Shown: positions 54,421-62,947 of the stretch, one piece after another
How the letters are laid out: each line of letters opens with the position of its first letter
Position numbering within the stretch: position 1 is the stretch's first letter
Notes under the pieces: model-generated
Told to the model about the DNA's origin: nothing
The model's database searches: none
What the model saw: only the letters and a program-made list of their open reading frames with translations
Program-made: the position numbers and the translations under genes
DNA from: Candidatus Poribacteria bacterium
Lineage (GTDB): Bacteria; Poribacteria; WGA-4E; WGA-3G
Length of the DNA: 64,000 bases
NCBI GenBank assembly: GCA_012270795.1
Contig: JAAXHO010000279.1
Coordinates: 45,555 to 109,554, forward strand
Direction: 5' to 3'

Positions 54421-55653
54421 TTAAAACCAGAAGTGCGACATTAGAATTACTTGATTTGCCCCTTTTAGTTGTCTTAACATGCTTTTGTTGTTGATCTCTT
54501 CATCAGGTGGACGGTCTGCATTTGGAAGATTTGCCCAGTAGAACAGGGAAATAGCACCGTTTTCCATGAAATTGTATTTTGCGATTATAGTTATTCTTCT
54601 ACCTGCATCACCCAAAACAGTTCTATCAGGATCGAATAAACCATACCGGCCTGCGACAGTCAACTGCGGTAGGATTCGGTATTTTGCTCCGAAGTAGTAT
54701 CCTTTTGAGTCAACATCATCCACACTGAACGATCTTACCTTACCTCTATTGCGAAAATTGAATTCACCTTCTAAACTCAAACCTGAATATGAAATCGTGG
54801 CAAAAATGCCAACGAGTCGTTCCCATTCAATCTGTTGTTTTTCATCACTTGTTTTTTCATATTTACAGGAAATCCCGGCACGGATCGGTCCGAGTTGTCC
54901 ACCAATAGTACCGAGTCCCCCTTTTGGCACCCCTTTTGCTGTAACATTTTCGCCATTAAAATAAGCTGCGTTGTAAAATATTCTACCTGCATTGCCGCTA
55001 AGTTCTAAACCAACGTCGCGTTTGTTGGAACCAAGATCGTATCCTTCTCGGACGAGTAAATTATGATCTTTTTGTTTTATGCCAAATGGTAAACGGAATT
55101 TTCCGACTTTAACGTACAGATGCTTCGGAATTGCATCTACTGTGGCGAATGCATTCAATGTATTTCCAAGGTTGTTAGATAGTGTTAAACGCACATGTTC
55201 AGAAGCCTGAGCATTAAATGTCACCTCTGCTTGCATTAACAGGAATCTATCTACCGAAGTATGGCATGAGGTGCAACTTGCAACTGCATCATCGGAACCA
55301 TCTGTATGTAAATCTTTGATAAATGCTGTCTGTAAATCAAGAGAGGTCGTAAGTTGTTTGATTACCTTCTTAGTTTCTTCTGTAACAGCATCTATGTCAA
55401 AATCTTCAGGAAATTCAAAATAATTCTCTTCAAATATTTCTCCTATACGATTACGAGGACCACCACCTGCTGGGTCTATATGACAAAAGTTACAATCTTT
55501 CTCTAATTCAGCAGCGAATTCGGGTAGAGCTTCAGCAGAATTCACACATAAATACCCGTAACCGAAAATCGCAATTAATAAAACTGATATGTATTTTCCA
55601 ATAAAGGTCTGCTTCTGTAATTGTCTTAAGGCAATCTCTTGATATATCTTCAA
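54421..55653 (-). CDS. Dihaem cytochrome c domain with outer-membrane-barrel-like C-terminus
   Basis: 410 residues from TTG 55653, with AAAGGAG eight bases upstream. The signal peptide covers about 1-42. CNFCH (54-58) and CTSCH (127-131) are two c-type haem sites. From about residue 140 the chain turns into alternating strands (VTFNAQASEHVRLTLSNNLG, FGAKYRILPQLTVAGRYGLF) and ends VILMSHFWF, a C-terminal Phe as in outer-membrane barrels. This suggests a haem protein anchored in, or crossing, the outer membrane, perhaps in electron transfer. It follows a cytochrome P460-like gene, so they may act together. Confidence 0.8.
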   Translation of the reverse strand: MKIYQEIALRQLQKQTFIGKYISVLLIAIFGYGYLCVNSAEALPEFAAELEKDCNFCHIDPAGGGPRNRIGEIFEENYFEFPEDFDIDAVTEETKKVIKQLTTSLDLQTAFIKDLHTDGSDDAVASCTSCHTSVDRFLLMQAEVTFNAQASEHVRLTLSNNLGNTLNAFATVDAIPKHLYVKVGKFRLPFGIKQKDHNLLVREGYDLGSNKRDVGLELSGNAGRIFYNAAYFNGENVTAKGVPKGGLGTIGGQLGPIRAGISCKYEKTSDEKQQIEWERLVGIFATISYSGLSLEGEFNFRNRGKVRSFSVDDVDSKGYYFGAKYRILPQLTVAGRYGLFDPDRTVLGDAGRRITIIAKYNFMENGAISLFYWANLPNADRPPDEEINNKSMLRQLKGANQVILMSHFWF

Positions 55654-55724
55654 TAGGTATCTCCTTTCAGTGAATAAATAGAAAAAATTGATGTATCCAA
55701 ATTTATGATTATGATTCGTCAGTA

Positions 55725-56303
55725 TTATTCCAATTCGGTAAAAACATAGTCAGTATCTTCAGCACGCGCATGACAGTTCCAACATATTCTACCTGATGCA
55801 ATGACTGCAAAATCTGCATCCGGATCGTTTCTGGTGTATTCAATGAATTCCCAATCGTTGTGGTCAGGATCACTGCCAGCCTTTTTTCTCATTATTGCGA
55901 TTAGTCCGATATAATCCTTATCTGGTCGTGTTGCGTCCTTAACAACAATACTCCCATCCGGGTATGGAAACTGTTGTTCACCATCAGGTGCAATTTCATC
56001 ACGTTTTTTGTTGACGTATACCTTTTTCGTTCCGTTATGCGGATCCCCACCAACAACTGGCGGAATGGGGTCTGCATTTATTTTTAGCCATTGATCATAA
56101 CCTGCGACATCATCAGGCAAACCTGGAAGCTTGACGATTGGTTTATCTGTATTTGGCTCGGTGTTATCTTTTTCAGGCTGCTGCACTGCATCTGAAATCT
56201 GATTTTCATCAACACAAGATTGGAAAACTGCAGAGATGAATAAACACACTATAACGATCAGAAATTCGTTTAGCATCTTTAGATTGAGTTTTTTGTTTTG
56301 CAT
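55725..56303 (-). CDS. Cytochrome P460-family lipoprotein
   Basis: The start at 56303 is set by GGAGG upstream; a longer frame would run into moaE. The 192 residues start with a lipoprotein signal ending in SAVFQSC, so Cys is the lipidation site. The core matches cytochrome P460: GYDQWLKINADPIPP, HNGTKKVYVNKKRDEI, QQFPYPDGSIVVKDATRPDK and, near the end, ICWNCHA (CxxCH haem site). Known P460 enzymes oxidise hydroxylamine or NO; this branch is unassigned. It lies 13 bases after moaE and upstream of the dihaem porin-like gene. Confidence 0.88.
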   Translation of the reverse strand: MQNKKLNLKMLNEFLIVIVCLFISAVFQSCVDENQISDAVQQPEKDNTEPNTDKPIVKLPGLPDDVAGYDQWLKINADPIPPVVGGDPHNGTKKVYVNKKRDEIAPDGEQQFPYPDGSIVVKDATRPDKDYIGLIAIMRKKAGSDPDHNDWEFIEYTRNDPDADFAVIASGRICWNCHARAEDTDYVFTELE

Positions 56304-56316
56304 TATTTCCTCCAGT

Positions 56317-56745
56317 TTAAGTTTCAAAAAAGACGGCATCAGGTTTTACCCATCCTGCATCGCCGTCAGTCCATACTTCACGTTTCCAAATAGGTACAAT
56401 CTGCTTTAAACGGTTCATTGCATATTGACATGCCTCGAAACCGTCTTTGCGATGTGGAGAAGCAACGGCTACAGCTACACTGACTTCACCGATTTCCAAT
56501 TTTCCAACACGATGGATCATAGCGACGCGATGGATACCCCACTTATCCGATATTTCTTGTGCTATTTCAGCCATTTTTTTTTCTGCCATGGGTGGATATG
56601 CCTCATATTCAAGGTGTTGGACAGCTCTTCCGTCTGTATTGTTCCTTACAGTGCCAAGAAACAGGACGATTGCGCCTGCATCTGGTGCTTCAACTGCTTC
56701 CCGTACTTCCGAACCAGTAATAATCTTGTCAGTGATTTTAAACAT
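56317..56745 (-). CDS. moaE: Molybdopterin synthase catalytic subunit
   Basis: 142 residues with the MoaE core: AGAIVLFLGTVRNNTDGRAV, HLEYEAYPPMAEKKM, VAMIHRVGKLEIGEVSVAVA, SPHRKDGFEACQYAMNRLKQ and VPIWKREVW with its active-site Lys. It transfers two sulphurs from MoaD to precursor Z. GGAGG precedes the ATG and lies on the moaD Gly-Gly codons; the genes overlap by eight bases. Confidence 0.95.
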   Translation of the reverse strand: MFKITDKIITGSEVREAVEAPDAGAIVLFLGTVRNNTDGRAVQHLEYEAYPPMAEKKMAEIAQEISDKWGIHRVAMIHRVGKLEIGEVSVAVAVASPHRKDGFEACQYAMNRLKQIVPIWKREVWTDGDAGWVKPDAVFFET

Positions 56746-56992
56746 CCGTTCCTCCTGTAACGGGTGGAATCAATGCAACTTCATCACCTTCAGAAAGTTC
56801 TGTATCTTCAGTCGCGTATTCCCAATTTACAGACATTTGCATTACTTCGTAGAATTCAGCGATTTCTGGCCATTCTTCCTCAAGTTGTTTTAGTATGGTT
56901 TTGACGGTTGAACCTTCAGGCAGCTGCATTTCCTCCTCGGATCTATTTAACATTTCATGGCAGACTGCAAAGTATTTGACAGTAACTTTCAT
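56738..56992 (-). CDS. moaD: Molybdopterin synthase sulphur carrier subunit
   Basis: 84 residues with the ubiquitin-like fold of MoaD: MKVTVKYFAVCHEMLNRSEE, LPEGSTVKTILKQLEEEWPE and DEVALIPPVTGG. MoaD normally ends in Gly-Gly, which carries the thiocarboxylate. Here three residues, TDV, follow the Gly-Gly before the stop. The protein would need trimming to work, or the stop has been lost by one or a few bases. AAGGAA precedes the ATG. The gene is translationally coupled to moaE. Confidence 0.92.
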   Translation of the reverse strand: MKVTVKYFAVCHEMLNRSEEEMQLPEGSTVKTILKQLEEEWPEIAEFYEVMQMSVNWEYATEDTELSEGDEVALIPPVTGGTDV

Positions 56993-57074
56993 AAAAGTTC
57001 CTTAACATGTAAGTATTTCAAAATATTGTATCTATTAGTATATCATAATAGGAGGACACAGTCAAACTTTAAGA

Positions 57075-57103
57075 TTGAATTCTTACGATCAATTTGATAG
57101 AAT
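57075..57103 (+). promoter_or_regulatory. Promoter of folB
   Basis: TTGAAT (57075-57080), 17 bases and TAGAAT (57098-57103). The folB ATG follows 33 bases later. Confidence 0.5.
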
Positions 57104-57136
57104 ATAAATATGAAATATGAAGTGAAAATGAAATAA

Positions 57137-57514
57137 ATGAAGATGGACTGTATCATAATTCAAGGCATTAGATTTCACGGTAGACACGGTGTTCCTGAGG
57201 AGGAACGTCAGGTCGGTGGACATTACGAAGTTGATGTAACTTTGAGTTGTTCACTTGAAGAGGCTGGTAAGTCAGACGCACTTGAGGACACAATTGATTA
57301 TGCAAATGTGGTAGAAATCATTATCAATATTGGTACACAACGCTCATTTCAACTTATTGAAGCACTTGCAGAAACGATAGCATCGGAGATATTAAATCAG
57401 TTTGCTGTTGAAAGCGTCTGTCTCACAGTCAAGAAACTTCGTCCCCCTATTGAACAACCGATAACCTTTTTTGCGGTAGAGATTTGTCGTCATAAGGAAA
57501 AAGCATGCAGCTAA
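57137..57514 (+). CDS. folB: Dihydroneopterin aldolase
   Basis: 125 residues. IIIQGIRFHGRHGVPEEERQ gives the conserved FxGxHGV-EE segment with the catalytic Glu. DTIDYANVVEIIIN and FQLIEALAETIASEIL complete the substrate pocket, and TVKKLRPPI supplies the catalytic Lys near the end. It cleaves dihydroneopterin to the hydroxymethyl-pterin in folate synthesis. No good ribosome site stands before ATG 57137; ATG 57143 is an alternative. The gene overlaps the next by ten bases. Confidence 0.93.
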   Translation: MKMDCIIIQGIRFHGRHGVPEEERQVGGHYEVDVTLSCSLEEAGKSDALEDTIDYANVVEIIINIGTQRSFQLIEALAETIASEILNQFAVESVCLTVKKLRPPIEQPITFFAVEICRHKEKACS

Positions 57515-58707
57515 AACAGTGGTTTTGTGTCGTTATAGTATTACTATGTCATTTTCCAGTATGGGCCGATGCTGGTGGAAAGAGGACACAACTTTTTACT
57601 GAATTGTCACCTGGTCTCAATGTATACCGCTACGATTGGGATGTGGAAACGTGTGTAATCTATGTCGCTGAGATGTCACGAAATGACCCGACACTAAAGT
57701 TTGAAGTTGCACTTGCTAATGCTCAGGTGCTTGGTAAAGAGACTGTCCGATCTATCGCGAAACGAAGATCTGAACGTGGTGACCGTAGCGTTGTCGTAGC
57801 GGTCAACGGTGGATTTGGCGTACTTGGGGATATACGTGGTTATGGCGGCGTATTGGAAAGTTTGCACATTCAGGACGGTGAACTCATCACACAACCTACA
57901 GATACCGATGCATGTTTTGGTGTTACTGAATCTGGAGAATACTTGAGCAGTCCTGTACAAATGAAAGCTAACATTCAAATAGGAACGCACACTTTAGATA
58001 TCGGTAGTATCAACCAGCGTAGATTGGATGGATTTAAGGTTATTCTTTACACACCAAGGCTTGGGGAAACCACACACACAAATCGTCGTAGAGGAAAAGA
58101 GGTGTTACTGGATGGAATATCACTACCATTGACACCGAAATATGATCATACTTATAAGGTAGACTCCGTATCATCAAACGGTAATAGTAAAATACCGAAC
58201 AACGGTGCAGTTTTGTGGATCAGTACACAAGTAAAAGATGCCAGTGTTTCTCAATTTGTTCCAGGCACAGGTGGTAAACTCAACGTAACACTTTCGCCAG
58301 CCGAATGGAATAAGGTTCAACATGCAATTGGAGGACGGTTGAGACTTGTTAAAGAAGGAAAAATTAATCCCATGTTGGTGGAAAAGCACCAAAAAGAGAA
58401 AAAACATGTCCCGGGCAAACGTAGCCAAGAACTACATCTCAGCCATGAACCCCGCACTGCTCTTGGTTACAATGACGACACGCTCTTTTTAGTTGTCGCT
58501 GATGGCAGACAGCCAAAGTATAGCACAGGACTTACTTTATATGAACTTTCCAGTATTCTGATTGACCTTGGAGCAACTGAGGCAATTAATCTTGATGGCG
58601 GATCCTCCAGTACTTTTATCGTCAATGGAGAGATTGTCAATAAACCTTCTGGGCGAAGTGAACGAGAAGTACTGAATGCAGTGCTCATTACAAAGGATAA
58701 TAATTAG
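57505..58707 (+). CDS. Secreted phosphodiester glycosidase-like protein (NAGPA/DUF2233)
   Basis: 400 residues; AAGGAAAA precedes the ATG and a signal peptide spans about 1-22. AVNGGFGVLGDIRGYGGVLE, LHIQDGELI and near the end EAINLDGGSSSTFIVNGEIV then NKPSGRSEREVLNAVL form the NAGPA-type domain. Family members hydrolyse GlcNAc-1-phosphodiesters, in bacteria often on exopolysaccharide. It should work outside the inner membrane. The TAG stop at 58705-58707 coincides with the first bases of an E-type repeat, so that insertion may have fixed the C-terminus. Confidence 0.9.
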   Translation: MQLKQWFCVVIVLLCHFPVWADAGGKRTQLFTELSPGLNVYRYDWDVETCVIYVAEMSRNDPTLKFEVALANAQVLGKETVRSIAKRRSERGDRSVVVAVNGGFGVLGDIRGYGGVLESLHIQDGELITQPTDTDACFGVTESGEYLSSPVQMKANIQIGTHTLDIGSINQRRLDGFKVILYTPRLGETTHTNRRRGKEVLLDGISLPLTPKYDHTYKVDSVSSNGNSKIPNNGAVLWISTQVKDASVSQFVPGTGGKLNVTLSPAEWNKVQHAIGGRLRLVKEGKINPMLVEKHQKEKKHVPGKRSQELHLSHEPRTALGYNDDTLFLVVADGRQPKYSTGLTLYELSSILIDLGATEAINLDGGSSSTFIVNGEIVNKPSGRSEREVLNAVLITKDNN

Positions 58708-58842
58708 GGTGAATAATTGAAATAATTATACCCCTCTTTTGTAGGAACGACCTTGTGGGTTTTCTGTAGGAGCGACCCTCGGTCGCGACCAAAGGTCGCT
58801 CCTACAACTCAAAAGGTAGAATTAATTAAATTATCCACCATA
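58706..58842. repeat. E-type inverted-terminal-repeat element
   Basis: AGGGTGAATAATTGAAATAA at the left and AAATTATCCACCATA at the right enclose two A-type palindromes. The left end overlaps the stop codon of the glycosidase gene. Confidence 0.8.
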
Positions 58843-58864
58843 GATTCGAATTTGGAGATTTAAA

Positions 58865-59908
58865 GTGAAGAAGTATATAACTTTAACATGTATTTTATGT
58901 TTTTTGTTTGCGGTGACAAATAGTCAAACTGATGACGATAAAATAAGTATTATCAAGGCAGTACCACTATCACAAACTGCAATTCAACTCCAATTTGACA
59001 GTGAGTTGGACCATGAAGAAGCAGAAAATCACTTATTCTATACCATCACACCAAAAGTTGAAATTGAACTTGCATTCCTTGATGATCGTCCCAATCGTGT
59101 ATTGCTGATTACTTCACAATTTGAGATTGGAAAAACTTACGAAGTCACACATAAACACGTGGATTCAAAGGTAGAATTTAAACTGACTGCTGAGAACGAA
59201 ATCACCTTTGGTGCTGGAAATTCGGTGACGTTCTCTGGTGGATTGCAGGATACGAGTTTGATCGTCAATAAGGACCGCAAAACCCATAATAATAATGTTG
59301 GTGCTGAACCGAAGTTGTTATGTAACCCGACTGGTACAGTCTTTTTCGTTGCTTTTGACTTATTTGATGCGTTTGAAGATATGGGGATTCGGGATCCGAA
59401 ACAGGTGTTAGATGCGACAATCAGTCTCCATGCACATAAATCTGATTCAGATGCCGCGCAAACAGTAATACTCAGGCGCGTATTGCTTCCGTGGCGTGAA
59501 GGCAGAGGTAAATCTGAGCGTGCAAAAGATGATGAACTTACCTACAATAGTTCCCTGCATCGCAACCTACCATGGAATAAACCCCCTGCACAAGCCATGT
59601 TACGAGGCATAGATGGTGACAGAGCAAGCGATTACAACGGTTCTGAGGATGTTGCACATCGTATTGACGGTGTGTTTGAAATCAAACCAGATGGCAAACG
59701 TCATACTTTCAAGAGTGAGTTAATCACGGATGCAGTGCGTTTTTGGGTTGCGAATCCAGATTACAACTACGGTTATCTCTTCGCGCTTCGCGATGGTACT
59801 GCCCCTCTCGTCTTCTCATCAAAGGAAAGTGTTGAAGAAAAACTACGTCCCGTTTTAACGATCCGCTATCAGACACAATCGGGTATGGACACCGATACGT
59901 CTGAATAA
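58865..59908 (+). CDS. Secreted DNRLRE-type surface protein
   Basis: 347 residues from GTG 58865 with GGAG upstream. The signal peptide covers about 1-21. Residues 25-115 look like an Ig/invasin-type strand domain (AVPLSQTAIQLQFDSELDHE). From SVTFSGGLQDTSLIVNKDR onward the sequence has the DNRLRE pattern: FVAFDLFDAFEDMGIRDPKQ, VLDATISLHAHKSD, RRVLLPWREG. DNRLRE domains occur in extracellular proteins and bacteriocin/polymorphic-toxin systems, with unknown function. No toxin motif is visible. It is likely a surface protein. Confidence 0.72.
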   Translation: MKKYITLTCILCFLFAVTNSQTDDDKISIIKAVPLSQTAIQLQFDSELDHEEAENHLFYTITPKVEIELAFLDDRPNRVLLITSQFEIGKTYEVTHKHVDSKVEFKLTAENEITFGAGNSVTFSGGLQDTSLIVNKDRKTHNNNVGAEPKLLCNPTGTVFFVAFDLFDAFEDMGIRDPKQVLDATISLHAHKSDSDAAQTVILRRVLLPWREGRGKSERAKDDELTYNSSLHRNLPWNKPPAQAMLRGIDGDRASDYNGSEDVAHRIDGVFEIKPDGKRHTFKSELITDAVRFWVANPDYNYGYLFALRDGTAPLVFSSKESVEEKLRPVLTIRYQTQSGMDTDTSE

Positions 59909-59928
59909 ATCTGGGTTAATCCTAAACC

Positions 59929-61065
59929 CTAACTTTTCTCAAGCAGAAACAGGAATTCCCGGTTTGGTTTTTCAGCCGCGTTTGTCCATTCATGTGTCCA
60001 TCTCATGCCTGCCATGGCGTTCCGTTTGTAGTTCATTTCAACGACAGCAAGCAGTTTTCCGTTAGAAAGCATGACTTCGTTCAGTTCTTCCGCAGTTGCA
60101 CGTCCACCAGAACTGTAAGACAGGATAATCCAACGTGCTTGTGTGACACGAATCAGTTTTGCTATAGCATCTACGGCGATGAAACGACCGTTTGTGTCAC
60201 GTCGGAACTCCTCAAATACGGATGCAGAAAGTTGATCGGAGGAATCGTCACGCCGCTTTGCTTTGCCAAAAAGGATTGGTTTATCAAATAGAATTATGCT
60301 CTTCCAAAGATGGTAGTATGCCGCATATCTCACACGGGAGGCAGGCGTTTTCTCATTGTTTGAACCGTAGGGTGGATCGAAATATGCCAGGTCTACAGAG
60401 ATACGCGAAACAAGATCAAAGATGTCGGATTGGTGAACCTCATGGTTACTTTCCGATGTAAATATCTCTGGCACTTCAAGGATGAGTTTTTTATAGGAAC
60501 GCGGCGACCAATCTTTGAGATAGGCAGAATAATGACCAAGTGTACTATCCACCTTATCTAGTGCCAAAATCAGACTTGTCAATGCTACTGCTTTCTCAAC
60601 TGAATTGAGTTTTAGGTTTTCTATTTCCTGCCGAATTGCGTCTAATTTACGGGTATTCTGTAACTGCCAAGGTTTTTTGAGTCCATCTGCTTGGATCGCA
60701 CATCCATCATTGGCGTGTCCACCATAATGCTCTGTGAACCAACCATCTATCGGCTGCACGGCGTTGAGATGGGCAATAAGTGGTTGATATTCGGATTGCT
60801 GTTTTGTGTTGAGAAGGTAGCATGTTCCCAAAACTTTTGACCACGGGGCGATGTCGTTGCAAATTACGGTATAACCGAGTTTGGCGAATGCTTGTGAGAC
60901 GCGGGTTGTGCCTGAAAAACCGTCTAATATTGTCTTGGCATCAGTTTTTTTGGCCAGATCAAGTATTTGTGGGATAAGTTTTAGTTTGGAACCAGCGCAC
61001 TTTATGCCTTCTGTGGAAGGAGTATCAATCACCAACTCATCAAAAAGAGCAAGTGTTTTTGCCAT
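59929..61065 (-). CDS. D12-class adenine-specific DNA methylase
   Basis: 378 residues. CAGSKLKLIPQILD and TILDGFSGTTRVSQAFAKLG (motif I, FxGxG) bind SAM, and DLAYFDPPYGSNNEK is the DPPY catalytic motif. A helical target-recognition insert of about 130 residues lies between (LLNTKQQSEYQPLIAHLNAV to YLKDWSPRSYK). Motif I before DPPY is the alpha order of Dam-type N6-adenine methylases. Preceded 35 bases upstream by the DUF2283 gene and by a nuclease gene, it is likely the modification unit of a restriction system. Its recognition site cannot be read. Confidence 0.9.
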   Translation of the reverse strand: MAKTLALFDELVIDTPSTEGIKCAGSKLKLIPQILDLAKKTDAKTILDGFSGTTRVSQAFAKLGYTVICNDIAPWSKVLGTCYLLNTKQQSEYQPLIAHLNAVQPIDGWFTEHYGGHANDGCAIQADGLKKPWQLQNTRKLDAIRQEIENLKLNSVEKAVALTSLILALDKVDSTLGHYSAYLKDWSPRSYKKLILEVPEIFTSESNHEVHQSDIFDLVSRISVDLAYFDPPYGSNNEKTPASRVRYAAYYHLWKSIILFDKPILFGKAKRRDDSSDQLSASVFEEFRRDTNGRFIAVDAIAKLIRVTQARWIILSYSSGGRATAEELNEVMLSNGKLLAVVEMNYKRNAMAGMRWTHEWTNAAEKPNREFLFLLEKS

Positions 61066-61100
61066 ACCTTTAAACCTTCTCTATTTCACTGATCCCTTGA

Positions 61101-61334
61101 TTATGAAACTTGGACATTGGCACGTGAAAGTTCTTTAGCGTGTCCTTTATCTAAAACCGTTTCCTGAATGAAAGTACTTGCATTGAGAATTTCAATACCG
61201 ATGAGTTCTCCATTATTATTCAATTCAACCGTTATGTTGGGACTCAATTCCAGACTACCGCTTTGCGGTTCATCAGAAATCACGAGGTGCAAAATATCTT
61301 CTTTGTCAAAGTATTTCATTTTTGGTTTATTCAT
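61101..61334 (-). CDS. DUF2283-type small protein
   Basis: 77 residues: MKYFDKEDILHLVISDEPQS, SLELSPNITVELNNNGELIG and IEILNASTFI follow the DUF2283 pattern, a small beta-rich protein of unknown role. Its start overlaps the stop of the nuclease gene by one base (TGATG), so it is translationally coupled. In other genomes DUF2283 sits beside toxin-antitoxin and defence genes, which fits here. No function is assigned. Confidence 0.85.
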   Translation of the reverse strand: MNKPKMKYFDKEDILHLVISDEPQSGSLELSPNITVELNNNGELIGIEILNASTFIQETVLDKGHAKELSRANVQVS

Positions 61335-62299
61335 CAGTTAACCAATTCATCAGTCTTCTCTACTTTGTCATTTTTAGGATCGTACAGACGATATACTCCT
61401 CTCTTTACCCACCAGTATCTATCTTCACCTATAGGGTAGGTACGCCGTAATCGAAAGTTAACACAGCTCCCCCTTATTCGATTTCTTGCTCTATCACTCT
61501 TAGCTAAATCATGGTCCTTCTCCGAAAGGATTTGTTCAATGTCTTTGAGAGTAAACTCCTTATTCGTATTTCCATTTGTAAATTCCTGAACTGCTTTCCA
61601 TACTAACTGTTCTGGTGGTTCGTCGTTCGGAGGTCGTGGAGGAGAGGGAGATTGTTTCTGGACTTTATTAGGTACAGCGAACTGCTCATCTCCAACAATT
61701 GTTTCTGTACTAACGATGATTTCATCTGATTTAGTCTGGAAAATGGAGACAACTATGCAGGTCACATCCATACCGTATGAAGATCGGAGGAAACGGCAAA
61801 CATCTGTGACTCGTTCTGGTATATCTTCTGCGACAATGAATAAACGCAAGGCCCGATTTAGTCGAGGAAGTTTGTCTGTCCCAGGTATGTCAAACACATT
61901 CCTGAAGGCCTCATCAAAATTTTTTCCATTGAACTCCCCACGAGTTTTAAAATAGTCTTCAGCTATCTCACGAATCTGGGAATCTGAAAGTCCATTCGCC
62001 CACGCAGCATAATCAAGCAGTTGTGCTACTACCTCGCGTGGAGTCGGCCCTCTTTTTAATTCAACGATGACGAGGTTCCCTTGATAGTCAACTCCAAGTA
62101 GGTCAGAATACATGGTGTTTTCTTCATTTGTAACACTCGTTTGCCGACCAATCCAAAGAAAATCCTTCTGAACAAGAGTCTGTCGCGGACTATTCTCAAT
62201 CCAGTTCTCCAAATGACTTTCAAGTTCCAAGTTTGTTTCCTTAGCAGGTATAAGTTCTGCGTTAGAGAGATCGTCACCTTCTAATCTAAAAATAGGCAT
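61334..62299 (-). CDS. NucS/DUF91-like endonuclease with winged-helix-like C-terminus
   Basis: 321 residues; AGGTG precedes the ATG. The first 200 residues show a PD-(D/E)XK core: DLLGVDYQGNLVIVELKRGP holds the Asp and the E-x-K, followed by EVVAQLLDYAAWANG, the NucS-type helix. A charged linker rich in Pro (QSPSPPRPPNDEPPEQ) leads to about 80 residues (FTLKDIEQILSEKDHDLAKS, RYWWVKRGVYRLYDP) resembling a winged-helix DNA-binding domain. It should cut DNA, perhaps as the restriction partner of the downstream D12 methylase. Confidence 0.82.
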   Translation of the reverse strand: MPIFRLEGDDLSNAELIPAKETNLELESHLENWIENSPRQTLVQKDFLWIGRQTSVTNEENTMYSDLLGVDYQGNLVIVELKRGPTPREVVAQLLDYAAWANGLSDSQIREIAEDYFKTRGEFNGKNFDEAFRNVFDIPGTDKLPRLNRALRLFIVAEDIPERVTDVCRFLRSSYGMDVTCIVVSIFQTKSDEIIVSTETIVGDEQFAVPNKVQKQSPSPPRPPNDEPPEQLVWKAVQEFTNGNTNKEFTLKDIEQILSEKDHDLAKSDRARNRIRGSCVNFRLRRTYPIGEDRYWWVKRGVYRLYDPKNDKVEKTDELVN

Positions 62300-62303
62300 T
62301 GTT

Positions 62304-62636
62304 TTACACCTGTAACTCCATTAGTTCTGGAACGTGTTTGTCTTCATAATTCTCAATAAGGATACTGATGAAATCCATCACTGTTGCTAATAAGTGATTC
62401 TCATCTTCCCCAACTACATCAATCAGACCATCTAAAATTTTCACAAGTTCTTGGTAATCACGTTCAGTCAATGAGGAAAAAAGATGTGTCTCATTTTCAC
62501 CAACTACTTCAATCAGGTTTTTCACTGCGGTCACAAGGGACAGAGAAAAAGGCACAGTATTTAGGTTAGGGGTATTAAGTTTTTCTAGTGCCGATAGTTC
62601 GTTAAAACTCTCTTTAATCTGTTTCTCATTTATCAT
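62304..62636 (-). CDS. HTH-less HigA-like partner of the HigB toxin
   Basis: 110 residues with no helix-turn-helix. Two similar segments, LIEVVGENETHLFSSL (41-56) and LIDVVGEDENHLLATV (72-87), show an internal duplication. LTERDYQELVKILDGLID and FISILIENYEDKHVP resemble the N-terminal helical domain of HigA antitoxins. GGAGTG precedes the ATG, and the gene begins three bases after the higB-like stop. It is probably the antitoxin, binding the toxin but not DNA. I do not recognise a named family. Confidence 0.6.
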   Translation of the reverse strand: MINEKQIKESFNELSALEKLNTPNLNTVPFSLSLVTAVKNLIEVVGENETHLFSSLTERDYQELVKILDGLIDVVGEDENHLLATVMDFISILIENYEDKHVPELMELQV

Positions 62637-62639
62637 AGG

Positions 62640-62939
62640 TCACTCCTTCCATTTGCCTGTTTCATACTCGGTATGCGTTAGCACGTTACGGATGTAGACT
62701 TTCTGTCTGTTATAATGTATAGCAGTGATTAGACGTGCCGCGGTTTTGCCACCAATGTTAAAGACTGTAAACTTGCCGACTTGATCCACTTCATGAGATG
62801 GAAACATCTGCAGTAGTTCATGAGGTGTACGAAACGTGTTTTGCTTCATTTTTCTGTACCAACGGTCAAGTGCTGGCTTAGTAGTCTTGTCTTTTAATTC
62901 AACAAACTCGTTTAGTCGTTTTCGTGTAATAATATGCAT
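62640..62939 (-). CDS. HigB-type toxin (mRNA interferase)
   Basis: 99 residues matching the HigB_toxin family: MHIITRKRLNEFVELKDKTT, ALDRWYRKMKQNTFRTPHEL, VFNIGGKTAARLITAIHYNR and VYIRNVLTHTEYETGKW. The final THTEYE-x-GKW segment carries the catalytic residues of this ribosome-dependent RNase. There is no Shine-Dalgarno before the ATG, and a possible promoter lies only eight bases upstream, so the message may be leaderless. It heads a five-gene operon ending in the D12 methylase. Confidence 0.9.
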   Translation of the reverse strand: MHIITRKRLNEFVELKDKTTKPALDRWYRKMKQNTFRTPHELLQMFPSHEVDQVGKFTVFNIGGKTAARLITAIHYNRQKVYIRNVLTHTEYETGKWKE

Positions 62940-62947
62940 GGTATATT

